A stretch of 64,000 bases of DNA from Gemmatirosa kalamazoonensis (GTDB taxonomy: Bacteria > Gemmatimonadota > Gemmatimonadetes > Gemmatimonadales > Gemmatimonadaceae): positions 2,650,220 to 2,714,219 of the forward strand of contig NZ_CP007128.1 in the NCBI RefSeq assembly GCF_000522985.1, given 5' to 3'. The position numbers and the translations under genes were made by a program. The notes under the pieces were generated by a model. It was not told the origin of the DNA and searched no databases. It saw only the letters and a list, made by a program, of their open reading frames with translations. The stretch's first letter is position 1. Every line of letters begins with the position of its first letter. Shown in pieces: positions 10,901-18,435 of this stretch.

Positions 10901-11969
10901 CCGCGACACGCCGGTGTTGGTCGAGGCCCCCGACCCGGAGCGCTTCGCCGCCGCGCGCCGTGAGGCCGCCGCAGGGACGGTGGTCCTCACCGTCACCGGC
11001 GTCACGACGCTCCACGCCCTCGGGCGGCTCGACCTCCTGGCGGCCCTCTACCCGCGGCGCGTTGCGTCGCAGTCCCTGCTCGACGAGCTCACGGCCGACG
11101 TGGCAGAGTGGGAGGCCGCCGTGGCACATGGGGGCTTCCACAGTGCGGGGCTGAGCGACGACCACCGCATCGCGCTCGACGCCGTCACGGCGGAGGACGC
11201 CCGCGCGCTCGCCGAGCAGGCGCGCGCGCTTCGAGACGCTGTGGCGGCGGACGCCGAGGTGCTCCCGCGTCCGCTCCACCGGCTCGACGCCCGGCCTGGC
11301 GCCAGGCCCGAGGTGCGGGACCTCGTCGGTGCCAGCTCGTTCGACGCGGTCGAGCTGGCGGTCACTCTAGGCGAGACGTCCCCGGGCGCGGCCCAGACCG
11401 GCAGCGCTGCGACGGCCGCAATGGTCGGTGAGAAGCCGCCGGGGGCGACGCTCCACGCCGACGACTGGGGGCTACGGAACGTCGCGCGACACGAGTGGGG
11501 ACTTGAGGGCTGCTCGACGTACGTGCTGCTCCTGAGCGCGCGCGAGCGCGGACTCCTCGACGAGACCGAGTTTGCCGACCTCGTCGAGCGGCTGCTCGCG
11601 TTCCGCCACACGTTCGTGCCCGTCGACGCGGAGCTGCTGTACCGCACGCTCGCCGAATCGGGCTTCGAGGCGACGCCGCGGGTCCTCTGCGCGCTGGACG
11701 TGCTCGCGCAGCCGGAGGTGAGCTTGGATGGCGCCGTCGACGTCACTGCGGCGCTGCTTCGTCTGCTCGCGGGGTCGACGCTCGGTCACGGCGCGCTCGC
11801 GACGGTGACGTCCTTGGCGCTCGAGCGCCTCACACGGGGCCGGGACGAGCGCGCCGTCCTCCGGCGCTTCGCCGAGCAGGCGAGTCAAGCCCTCCGGCTG
11901 GCACCACTCGACCTCGCGGTCGTCACGGAGCGCGTGCGCGCGTTCACGGCCGCACGCCGCATGGCATAG
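7992..11969 (+). CDS. TPR-GreAB-C-PIN type conflict-system protein
   Basis: The protein has 1325 residues. A helical N-terminal region (1-200) leads into a long array of TPR-like helical repeats (about 210-800; typical A-x-x-L-Y-x-x-G-x-x-x-A-L). Around 815-900 is a segment resembling the GreA/GreB C-terminal FKBP-like domain (L-G-L-A-V-G-D-A-V-T-L). From about 965 to 1180 is a PIN-like nuclease region with conserved acidic patches and D-D-W-G-L-R. This TPR/GreAB-C/PIN order is known from predicted conflict systems. Inference: the PIN domain is an RNase effector, the GreAB-like part touches RNA polymerase, and the kinase upstream regulates it. The start is a GTG; no strong RBS is visible. Confidence 0.6.
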   Translation: MTLIPPQALDALQAALDTLPEPARKAVTNAVVKTLTTAAGGLMRRTMARWRPTRDDQARRLALTAAVAAALEGRDELAAVGLARALEREPFAGLVTRVLQRPNDPVDEPAVRRAFEESIYDLGSVGVDEVAFVRELRERFLTALRLAEGVEAKLLYTVTRIEDLRSTQEALLAGQQRMERLLLDRTVAVAGSAPGSSSVPAPEASWEPRMAEAKALYQAGNVRSALRLWERLRDEAAASGAPPIVRARVASNIGMALVELGQPAEAVVAARMALDYAPDRADFVANLAQIELLAGAREDALRDAMRALAMDPASETAWSARIQASPTSVDVALLPNELRESPSIIIARAVVAGRADARAAVVLLRDALRAGRRDPQLLVVLAETLYATLFPRSGADPAPKDVVDDIRRLGAEAEAALRGTERTRLLARALIVQGGAADLARDPDRGSAYFQQAFEADPTSAHTQLVAAQGQIVAGDGGAALYLLDRTPEVARDAAWHAVRVRALCLAGRAASADDSVRAALAGARPAQRTFIANTLLEGLIPADRLDLAEAALALLDGAGVGEEASEDLVEEPAPAEMRHVFRARIALRRDDRAGAERAYDAALAAAETKSEVALEYASYLYGEREYARAAELFAASNAWQRDERAAMQYARSAFAVGQYATVLVVTAAAAAAPGAGGEAPWWVLDLEARIAEEREDVPTALSTLGRLVAARPEVAETRLRYAFTLLRAADVDRAREVLAPLEPRTDLDAEDTTNLARALARVGRQEAALRQAYRALRQFPDNARIVQACLTDVWLGADTAEELPAALFERPRVEPDTWVRLRADDGEEVAYLILADEPHDVRRNEFLATDPRAATFLGLAVGDAVTLHAETVSEKTFRVAELKSAFLHVFHDAMLAFQTRFPGTPGLQMIHVGEGDAFDPTPLVRLLAQREAHERAIFAMYRERRAPLGTVADLLGRSLRRTYLGLLHDRDTPVLVEAPDPERFAAARREAAAGTVVLTVTGVTTLHALGRLDLLAALYPRRVASQSLLDELTADVAEWEAAVAHGGFHSAGLSDDHRIALDAVTAEDARALAEQARALRDAVAADAEVLPRPLHRLDARPGARPEVRDLVGASSFDAVELAVTLGETSPGAAQTGSAATAAMVGEKPPGATLHADDWGLRNVARHEWGLEGCSTYVLLLSARERGLLDETEFADLVERLLAFRHTFVPVDAELLYRTLAESGFEATPRVLCALDVLAQPEVSLDGAVDVTAALLRLLAGSTLGHGALATVTSLALERLTRGRDERAVLRRFAEQASQALRLAPLDLAVVTERVRAFTAARRMA

Positions 11970-12016
11970 CGCCGGACTTGCGCGGAGTGGGGCGCGCGGG
12001 TCCATGCGTCGTAACC

Positions 12017-12097
12017 GGATGTCGGCCCGCCCAGCGGGCGACTCGGCGAACCCTCAGGCCGATGCGTCTCGGGTCGGAGCGTCCCAGGGGACGCTCC
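12017..12097 (+). terminator. pair of GC-rich hairpins between the TPR-PIN gene and hsdR
   Basis: After the stop at 11969 there is a first stem-loop near 12024-12040 (GCCCGC with GCGGGC). A stronger one follows at 12076-12097, a perfect 10-bp stem GGAGCGTCCC / GGGACGCTCC with a 2-base loop. Neither is followed by a T run. They separate the conflict cluster from the restriction operon and may end transcription or shield it. The rest of the 272-bp gap shows nothing clear. Confidence 0.4.
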
Positions 12098-12241
12098 CGC
12101 CTCCGGGCCGCTAGCGCGGTGTGAGGACCTCTTCGCGCCGGTCCCTCCGCCCTGACCGCGGCCACGTTCTAGGCAGCGTCAGAGACGTGACGTACGTTTC
12201 GGCTCCGCCAGCCACATCCGCACCCCGCCCCGACGCCCTGC

Positions 12242-15208
12242 ATGCCCCTGGAAGCCGCCGCCCGCGAGGAGATCGACCGCGCGCTCGTGGCGTCCGGCTG
12301 GCTGGTGCAGGACCTCGCGGCCATGAACCTCTACGCCGGCCCCGGCGTGGCCGTCCGGGAGGTCCCGCTCGCCCCGGGACACGGCGTCGCCGACTACCTG
12401 CTCTACGCCGACTGCCAGGCGGTGGGCGTGGTCGAGGCCAAGCGGGTGGGGGAGACTCTCACCGGCGTGGAGATCCAGAGCGAGAAGTACGGCGCCGGCC
12501 TCCCGGCCGGCATCCCGGCGCCCGTGCGCCCGCTCCCGTTCCTGTACCAGTCGACGGGCGTCGAGACCCGGTTCACGAACCGGCTCGACCCCGTGCCGAG
12601 GAGCCGCGAGGTCTTCGCGTTCCACCGCCCCGAGACTCTCGCGGCGTGGGCCACCGCAGAGCCGCTGTGGCTCCCTCTCGCCGGCGGGGCGCCTGACCCG
12701 CGCTCGGAGCGGCCGGCCACCCTACGGGCCCGCCTCACGGCCATGCCCGGGGTGGAGCCCGGCGGCCTCTGGCCGGCGCAGCTCGACACCGTGCGGCACC
12801 TCGAAGCCTCGCTCGCCGCCGGCCGCCCCCGCGCGCTGGTCCAGATGGCCACGGGCTCGGGGAAGACCATCGCCGCCGTGGCCAGCATCTACCGGCTGCT
12901 CAAGTTCGGCGGCGCGAAGCGCGTGCTCTTCCTCGTCGACCGCGCGAACCTCGGCCGGCAGGCGCTCAAGGAGTTCCAGAGCTACCGCACCCCTGACGAC
13001 GGCCGGCTCTTCACTGAGCTCTACAACGTGCAGCGCCTCACGGCCAACCGGGTGGACCCGGTGGCCAACGTGGTGATCGGCACGGTGCAGCGCCTCTACT
13101 CGATGCTCCGTGGGGAGCCCACGATGGCCGAGGAGGCCGACGAGCTGGACGCCGACACCGCGCTCGACGCCGTCGCGCTGACCGGCGACGCCGGGACGGG
13201 CGGCGGGCTCGCCGCGCTCCGCCGCGACCCCATTCCCGTCGCCTACAACCCCGACCTCCCCGTCGAGCTGTTCGACGTCGTGTTCGTCGACGAGTGCCAC
13301 CGGAGCATCTACACGCTCTGGCGACAGGTCGTCGAATACTGGGACGCGTTCCTCGTCGGCCTCACTGCGACGCCGTCGAAGCTCACCTATGGCTTCTTCG
13401 ACGCCAACGTGGTGCAGGAGTACGGGCACGAGCACGCGGTGGCCGACGGCGTCAACGTCGACTTCGACGTGTACCGCATCCGCACCGAGATCACCGAGCG
13501 CGGCTCGGCGGTGGAGGCCGGGCAGATCGTCGACCGGCGCGACCGGGAGACACGCCGCCGTCGGTGGGAGCAGCTCGACGAGCCGCTCGTCTACGACGCC
13601 GCGGCGCTCGACCGCGACGTCGTGGCGCCCGACCAGATCCGGACCGTGGTGCGCGCCTTCCGCGACCGCTTCCTCCCCGAGGTTTTCCCCGAGCGCACGC
13701 ACGTCCCCAAGACGCTCGTCTTCGCCAAGGACGACTCGCACGCAGACGACCTGGTGAAGATCCTCCGCGACGAGCTGTCGCTGGGCAACGACGCGGTGCA
13801 GAAGATCACCTACAAGACCGGCACCGCGCGCATCGTCGAGCGCGTGCCGGGGCCCGACGGAGCCGAGGTCGAGCGCGTCACCTACAAGTCGAGCGGGGTT
13901 CGTCCCGAGGACCTCCTGCAGAGCTTCCGCAACTCCTACCACCCGCGCATCGCCGTCACGGTCGACATGATCGCCACCGGCACCGACGTGAAGCCGCTCG
14001 AGGTGCTCTGGTTCATGCGCACGGTGCGCAGCCGCACGCTGTTCGAGCAGATGAAGGGGCGCGGCGTCCGCGTGGTCTCGCCCGACGACCTGCGCGCGGT
14101 GACCCCCGACGCCGCGGCCAAGACGCGCTACGTGATCGTGGACTGCGTGGGCGTCTGCGAGGAGCCGATGGCCGACACGCGCCCGATGGACGTGCAGCCC
14201 ACGGTGTCGCTGGAGCGGCTGCTCCAGGCGGTGGCGATGGGGAACGTGGACCCGGAGGTCGCCTCGACGCTCGCCAGCCGCCTCGTCCGCCTCGACGCCC
14301 GGCTCGGCCGCGACGAGCGGGCGAGCGTGGCCGCGACCACGGGCGGGCCCACGCTCCGCGACCTGGCGCACGGGATCGTCGATGCGCTCGACCCCGACCG
14401 GCAGCGCGCGGCGGCCCGCGAGGCGGCGGCCGCCGCGCCGGGCGCGCGGGTGGCCGAGCCGGGGTGGGAGCCGGGCGAGGCCGCAGTGGCGCGAGCCCGC
14501 GCCGCGCTGCTCCGGGCCGCTCTCGCTCCCCTGGCCGGCGACCCGCAGCTCCGCGAGCGTCTGCTCGACCTCAAGCGCGCGAAGGAGCAGACCATCGACA
14601 CGGCGAGCGCCGACACCCTCCTCGGCGCCGGCCTCTCCCCCGAGGCGCGCGACCGGGCGCTCGGCCTGACCACGAGCTTCGAGGCGTTCCTCACCGAGCA
14701 CCGCGACGAGCTCTCGGCGCTCCGACTCCTCTACGGCTCGCGCGGGCCCGGACAGGCGCGGCTCACCCGGGCGGCGGTCGAGGAGCTGCGCCGGGCGCTG
14801 CTCGACCGGCAGCCGCCGCTCGCGCTCGACGCCGTGTGGCGCGCCTACGAGACGCTCGACCGGTCGCGCGTGCGCGGCGGACCGGCGCGGCTGCTGACCG
14901 ACGTCGTGGCGCTGGTGCGCTTCGCTACGCACCGTGACGACGCGCTGGCCCCGCTGCCGTCGGTGGCGCGGGCGCGGCTCGACACGTGGCTCGCGCGAAT
15001 GGAGGCGGGCGGGCGCCGCTTCACCGACGAGCAGCGCGTGTGGCTCGCGATGATGGTCGACCATGTGGCGGCGGACGTGGAGATTGAGGCGGAGGACTTC
15101 GACGACCCACCGTTCACGCAGCGCGGCGGGTTGGCGGGGGCGCACCGGGTGTTCGGGACGGAGCTGCCGCGGGTGCTAGAGGAGATCGGGGAGGTGATCG
15201 CGGCATGA
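12242..15208 (+). CDS. hsdR: type I restriction enzyme, R subunit
   Basis: The protein has 988 residues. The N-terminal nuclease carries G-V-A-D-Y-L-L-Y followed by V-V-E-A-K, the D...E-x-K metal site. The helicase follows: Walker A in M-A-T-G-S-G-K-T (about 202-209), D-E-C-H (about 350), G-L-T-A-T-P motif III, and a C-terminal helicase lobe with M-K-G-R-G-V-R. The C-terminal ~300 residues are a helical domain of the kind that binds HsdM. The length fits the short HsdR group. It overlaps hsdS by 4 bp. Together with hsdS and hsdM it should cut unmethylated invading DNA. Confidence 0.92.
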   Translation: MPLEAAAREEIDRALVASGWLVQDLAAMNLYAGPGVAVREVPLAPGHGVADYLLYADCQAVGVVEAKRVGETLTGVEIQSEKYGAGLPAGIPAPVRPLPFLYQSTGVETRFTNRLDPVPRSREVFAFHRPETLAAWATAEPLWLPLAGGAPDPRSERPATLRARLTAMPGVEPGGLWPAQLDTVRHLEASLAAGRPRALVQMATGSGKTIAAVASIYRLLKFGGAKRVLFLVDRANLGRQALKEFQSYRTPDDGRLFTELYNVQRLTANRVDPVANVVIGTVQRLYSMLRGEPTMAEEADELDADTALDAVALTGDAGTGGGLAALRRDPIPVAYNPDLPVELFDVVFVDECHRSIYTLWRQVVEYWDAFLVGLTATPSKLTYGFFDANVVQEYGHEHAVADGVNVDFDVYRIRTEITERGSAVEAGQIVDRRDRETRRRRWEQLDEPLVYDAAALDRDVVAPDQIRTVVRAFRDRFLPEVFPERTHVPKTLVFAKDDSHADDLVKILRDELSLGNDAVQKITYKTGTARIVERVPGPDGAEVERVTYKSSGVRPEDLLQSFRNSYHPRIAVTVDMIATGTDVKPLEVLWFMRTVRSRTLFEQMKGRGVRVVSPDDLRAVTPDAAAKTRYVIVDCVGVCEEPMADTRPMDVQPTVSLERLLQAVAMGNVDPEVASTLASRLVRLDARLGRDERASVAATTGGPTLRDLAHGIVDALDPDRQRAAAREAAAAAPGARVAEPGWEPGEAAVARARAALLRAALAPLAGDPQLRERLLDLKRAKEQTIDTASADTLLGAGLSPEARDRALGLTTSFEAFLTEHRDELSALRLLYGSRGPGQARLTRAAVEELRRALLDRQPPLALDAVWRAYETLDRSRVRGGPARLLTDVVALVRFATHRDDALAPLPSVARARLDTWLARMEAGGRRFTDEQRVWLAMMVDHVAADVEIEAEDFDDPPFTQRGGLAGAHRVFGTELPRVLEEIGEVIAA

Positions 15209-16548
15209 GCTTCACTGCTTCACTCTCTGAGTTAGTCGCCGAGAACCGAAGCGGTCTGCTCGCGTGCGCGCCCTCTTGGGAACGTGTACGCCTGGGCGAC
15301 GTCGCGACGGTCCTCAACGGATTTCCGTTCCCCTCTTCGCGTTTCACCAGAGACACGGGCACGCCGCTCCTCCGAATCCGGGACGTGGCGCGGTCGTCTA
15401 CCGAGGCGTACTTCGACGGGTTCGTTGACCCGGAGTTCCTGGTCCAGCCCGGGGAGCTTGTCGTCGGCATGGACGGCGACTTCAGTGCGACGCTGTGGCG
15501 AGGGCCGGTGGCGGCGCTGAACCAGCGGGTGTGCAAGCTCTCGCCCGATGAGCGGTGGTACGACCAGCGTCTGCTCGCGCTTGTCCTTCCGGGCTACCTC
15601 GACGCGATCAACGGCGCGACGTCGTCGATCACGGTGAAGCACCTGTCTTCCCGCACGGTCGCTGACATCCCGCTCCCGCTTCCTCCGCTCGCCGAGCAGC
15701 GCCGCATCGTCGCCGCGCTCGAGGAGCACCTGTCGGACCTCGACGCGGCAGTGGCGGGGCTTGAGCGGGCGCGGGCCAACGTGCGTCGCTTCGCGGACGC
15801 GGCCATCGCGACGGGCACGAACCCGCGGGCCGACTGGCCTATCGTGCCTCTTCGCGAGCTAGGCTCGCTCAAGGGTGGCGTCACGAAGGGGCAGAAGCGG
15901 CGTGCTGGCGACGTCACGCGCGCCGTGCCCTACCTCCGGGTCGCGAACGTCCAGCGCGGCCGACTGGATCTGAGCGACGTGCGCACCATCGAGGCGACCG
16001 AGCGGGAGATCGCGGAACTGCGGCTGCTCCCTGGCGACGTGCTGTTCAACGAGGGTGGCGACCGTGACAAGCTCGGACGCGGCTGGGTGTGGAACGGCGA
16101 GTTGAGCGAGTGCATCCACCAGAACCACGTCTTCCGGGCACGTTTCGATGGGAGTCGCGTGGAGTCACGGTTCGTGTCGCACTACGCGAACAGCCACGGA
16201 CAACGCTACTTCCTCGACCAGGGGAAGCAGACCACCAACCTGGCCTCGATCAGCATGACGAAGCTCGGCGAGCTCCCCGTCCCGGTGCCGCCGCTTGACG
16301 AGCAGCGGGCGATCCTCTCCGAGATCGAGGAGCGTCTCGGCGTCGCGGAGCGCACCGCCGCCGACATCGACGTCCAGCTCGCCCGCGCTGCGCGCCTGCG
16401 CCAGGCCATCCTCCAGCGCGCCTTCTCTGGCCGCCTCGTCCCGCAGGACCCGACCGACGAGCCGGCGTCTGCGTTGCTCGCCCGCGTCCGCGCCGAGCGC
16501 CCGGCGCCTTCCGCGGGCCGTCGCCCCCGCGCGTCCACGCGCGCCTGA
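15205..16548 (+). CDS. hsdS: type I restriction enzyme, specificity subunit
   Basis: The protein has 447 residues with the classical two-fold layout. Target recognition domain 1 (about 20-160) is followed by P-L-A-E-Q-R-R-I-V and a long helical spacer. Target recognition domain 2 (about 215-360) is followed by P-P-L-D-E-Q-R-A-I-L and a second helix, ending A-F-S-G-R-L-V-P-Q, a common HsdS C-terminus. It determines the bipartite DNA target of both cutting and methylation. The ATG overlaps the hsdR stop (ATGA). hsdM does not follow directly: two other genes intervene. Confidence 0.92.
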   Translation: MSFTASLSELVAENRSGLLACAPSWERVRLGDVATVLNGFPFPSSRFTRDTGTPLLRIRDVARSSTEAYFDGFVDPEFLVQPGELVVGMDGDFSATLWRGPVAALNQRVCKLSPDERWYDQRLLALVLPGYLDAINGATSSITVKHLSSRTVADIPLPLPPLAEQRRIVAALEEHLSDLDAAVAGLERARANVRRFADAAIATGTNPRADWPIVPLRELGSLKGGVTKGQKRRAGDVTRAVPYLRVANVQRGRLDLSDVRTIEATEREIAELRLLPGDVLFNEGGDRDKLGRGWVWNGELSECIHQNHVFRARFDGSRVESRFVSHYANSHGQRYFLDQGKQTTNLASISMTKLGELPVPVPPLDEQRAILSEIEERLGVAERTAADIDVQLARAARLRQAILQRAFSGRLVPQDPTDEPASALLARVRAERPAPSAGRRPRASTRA

Positions 16549-16559
16549 CACCACTGCAC

Positions 16560-17456
16560 ATGGCCGAGATCACCCGGAAGCGCACGGGCGAGTTGCTGCG
16601 CGCCCTCTTCGAGCTGCTGATGCCGCAGGCGGACGGCATGCCCGCCGGCGAGGCCCTGCGGGCCCTCGAGAAGAAGGCACCGCCGACACCCTTCGAGCAG
16701 AGCAGCACCGAGTCGGGCGCCAGGCGGTACGAGAAGATCGTGCGCTTCGCCACCGTCGACTGCGTGAAGGCGCAGTGGATGATCAAGGCGCACGGGCGGT
16801 GGACCATCACCGACGAGGGGAGGAAGGCGTACGCGGCCTACCCCGATCCGGAGGCGTTCTACAAGCGCGCCGTGTACTTGTACCACGAGTGGCGCAAGAG
16901 CACGCCCAAGGCGACCGGGGGAGAGGAGCCGGTCGACGGCGCGGACCCGGGCACCGGCAAGGCGGCCCGCATCACGTTCGAGCAGGCCGAGGAGCAGGCG
17001 TGGAGCGAGATCGAGAAGTACCTCGCCTCGATGCAGCCCTACGAGTTCCAGGAGCTGGTCGCCGCGCTGCTTCGTGGCATGGGGTACCACGTCGGCTGGG
17101 TTGCCCCGCCCGGCAAGGACGGCGGGGTGGACATCGTAGCGTACAACGACCCGCTCGGCACGCGACCGCCGCGCATCAAGGTCCAGGTCAAGCGCCAGCA
17201 GCAGAAGGTCGCGGTCGACGGCCTCCGCTCCTTCATGGCGGTGGTCGGCGTCGACGAGGTGGGCATCTTCGTGAACGCGGGGGGCTTCACCCGCGACGCC
17301 GAGGACGAGGCGCGGTCGCAGCACGCGCGGCGCGTCACGCTCGTGGACCTGGAGCGGCTCGTCGACCTGTGGGTCGAGCACTACGCGCGGCTCGACGAGG
17401 CCGCGCGCCGCCGGTTGCCCCTGCAGCCGATCTACTTCCTCGCGCCCGAGAGCTGA
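16560..17456 (+). CDS. Mrr-like restriction endonuclease
   Basis: The protein has 298 residues. The N-terminal ~100 form an Mrr_N-type winged helix (T-I-T-D-E-G-R-K-A-Y). The C-terminal half is the Mrr catalytic domain: F-Q-E-L-V-A-A-L-L-R-G-M-G-Y, then D-G-G-V-D-I (about 187-192) and V-Q-V-K-R (208-212), the D...Q-x-K version of the PD-(D/E)XK site. Such enzymes often cut methylated DNA. It lies 11 bp after hsdS on the same strand, inside the type I operon. It may be a backup against phages that carry the host-type methylation, or a guard of the system. Confidence 0.85.
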   Translation: MAEITRKRTGELLRALFELLMPQADGMPAGEALRALEKKAPPTPFEQSSTESGARRYEKIVRFATVDCVKAQWMIKAHGRWTITDEGRKAYAAYPDPEAFYKRAVYLYHEWRKSTPKATGGEEPVDGADPGTGKAARITFEQAEEQAWSEIEKYLASMQPYEFQELVAALLRGMGYHVGWVAPPGKDGGVDIVAYNDPLGTRPPRIKVQVKRQQQKVAVDGLRSFMAVVGVDEVGIFVNAGGFTRDAEDEARSQHARRVTLVDLERLVDLWVEHYARLDEAARRRLPLQPIYFLAPES

Positions 17457-17458
17457 CC

Positions 17459-18415
17459 GTGGCCCTAAATGCCCACGGAGGGCTGACCGGGGAGGAGCCG
17501 CCGACCAACGCGCGCGTGCGGCGCGCGCTCAACCTGCTCAAGCCGGTCCTGGATGCGTTCATCCGGCAGAAGCTCGCTGGGGTCCCGGGCGCGCGGGTAC
17601 CGCGCGACGCGGACCTTCAAGGGCTGCTGCGGGCGATGCTCGACAACCGGGGGACGTTCTTCTCGGGCCGCTCCGGCGAGGCGCTGAAGCACAACGTGAA
17701 CCTGCTCCGGGGCGCCCGGAACTGGAACGCTCACGACGTGGTGCTCGACGAGCGCGAGGCGCGCCAGGTCATCGAGACGGTAGCCATCGTCGCGGAGCGG
17801 ATCGGCGCTCCTCACGAGGTGATCGCTGCCACCGACGCGCTGAACGCGCCGCCGCAAGCGTTGAGCGTTCCACCGGCTGCACCCTCCGGAGCGCGCGTCC
17901 CGCCCCCCAGCCCGCCCCCGGGGACGGCCGCGGCAGGGGCGGGTGGGTCCTCCGACCGGCGCCCACCGAGGGTGCAGCCGCGCCGCGACGCGGCGGGCGT
18001 GATCGTCAACGCCGACGAGCTGACGGCCGACGAGGTGGCCCTGCAGCGCGTCCTCTGCCCGGGCTGCCGTGAGAAGGTGTTCGAGGAGTGGTCGGCAGGG
18101 TGGGACGCGCACGCGGCGCACCGCTGTGCAGGAATGACGGCCGACACCACGGAGGAGCGGAAGAGCGAGTTCCGCCGCCGGTTCGGCCACCTGTTCCGAG
18201 CACCCGCGCGCGGCGAGAGCCAGCGTGCGGTGATGCGCCACATCTGGGAGCGCTGCTGCCCCGACGACGAGCGCGCGATCCGCGAGTACGCCGATGCCGA
18301 GCAGCGCGGCGAGGTTCGCCGGACGAACAACGCCTCCGGGCTCCTGCCAGAGGGGTACGCCCGTGCGCTGCTCGCCGACGGACTGCGGAAGGGATGGCTA
18401 CGTCCGTGCGGCTGA
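17459..18415 (+). CDS. HEPN (Swt1-like) domain protein with C-terminal zinc-binding region
   Basis: The protein has 318 residues from a GTG two bases after the Mrr stop. Residues ~20-110 form a Swt1-type HEPN helical domain with the R-N-x-x-x-H element (R87-N-W-N-A-H92), the RNase signature of HEPN proteins. A Pro-rich linker (~130-165) follows. The C-terminal part has C-P-G-C...H-x-x-H-R-C, likely zinc-binding, and a helical tail. It is cotranscribed with the type I genes. Inference: a toxic RNase or regulatory partner that acts when restriction fails, comparable to other nucleases nested in type I loci. A structural role is also possible. Confidence 0.65.
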   Translation: MALNAHGGLTGEEPPTNARVRRALNLLKPVLDAFIRQKLAGVPGARVPRDADLQGLLRAMLDNRGTFFSGRSGEALKHNVNLLRGARNWNAHDVVLDEREARQVIETVAIVAERIGAPHEVIAATDALNAPPQALSVPPAAPSGARVPPPSPPPGTAAAGAGGSSDRRPPRVQPRRDAAGVIVNADELTADEVALQRVLCPGCREKVFEEWSAGWDAHAAHRCAGMTADTTEERKSEFRRRFGHLFRAPARGESQRAVMRHIWERCCPDDERAIREYADAEQRGEVRRTNNASGLLPEGYARALLADGLRKGWLRPCG

Positions 18416-18435
18416 CGCCCAGAAGATCCGACAGC

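Noticed and set aside
12722-15145. 807-codon open frame antisense to hsdR
   Set aside because: Arg/His-rich translation with no domain, fully overlapping a gene with clear motifs. Typical antisense openness in high-GC DNA.
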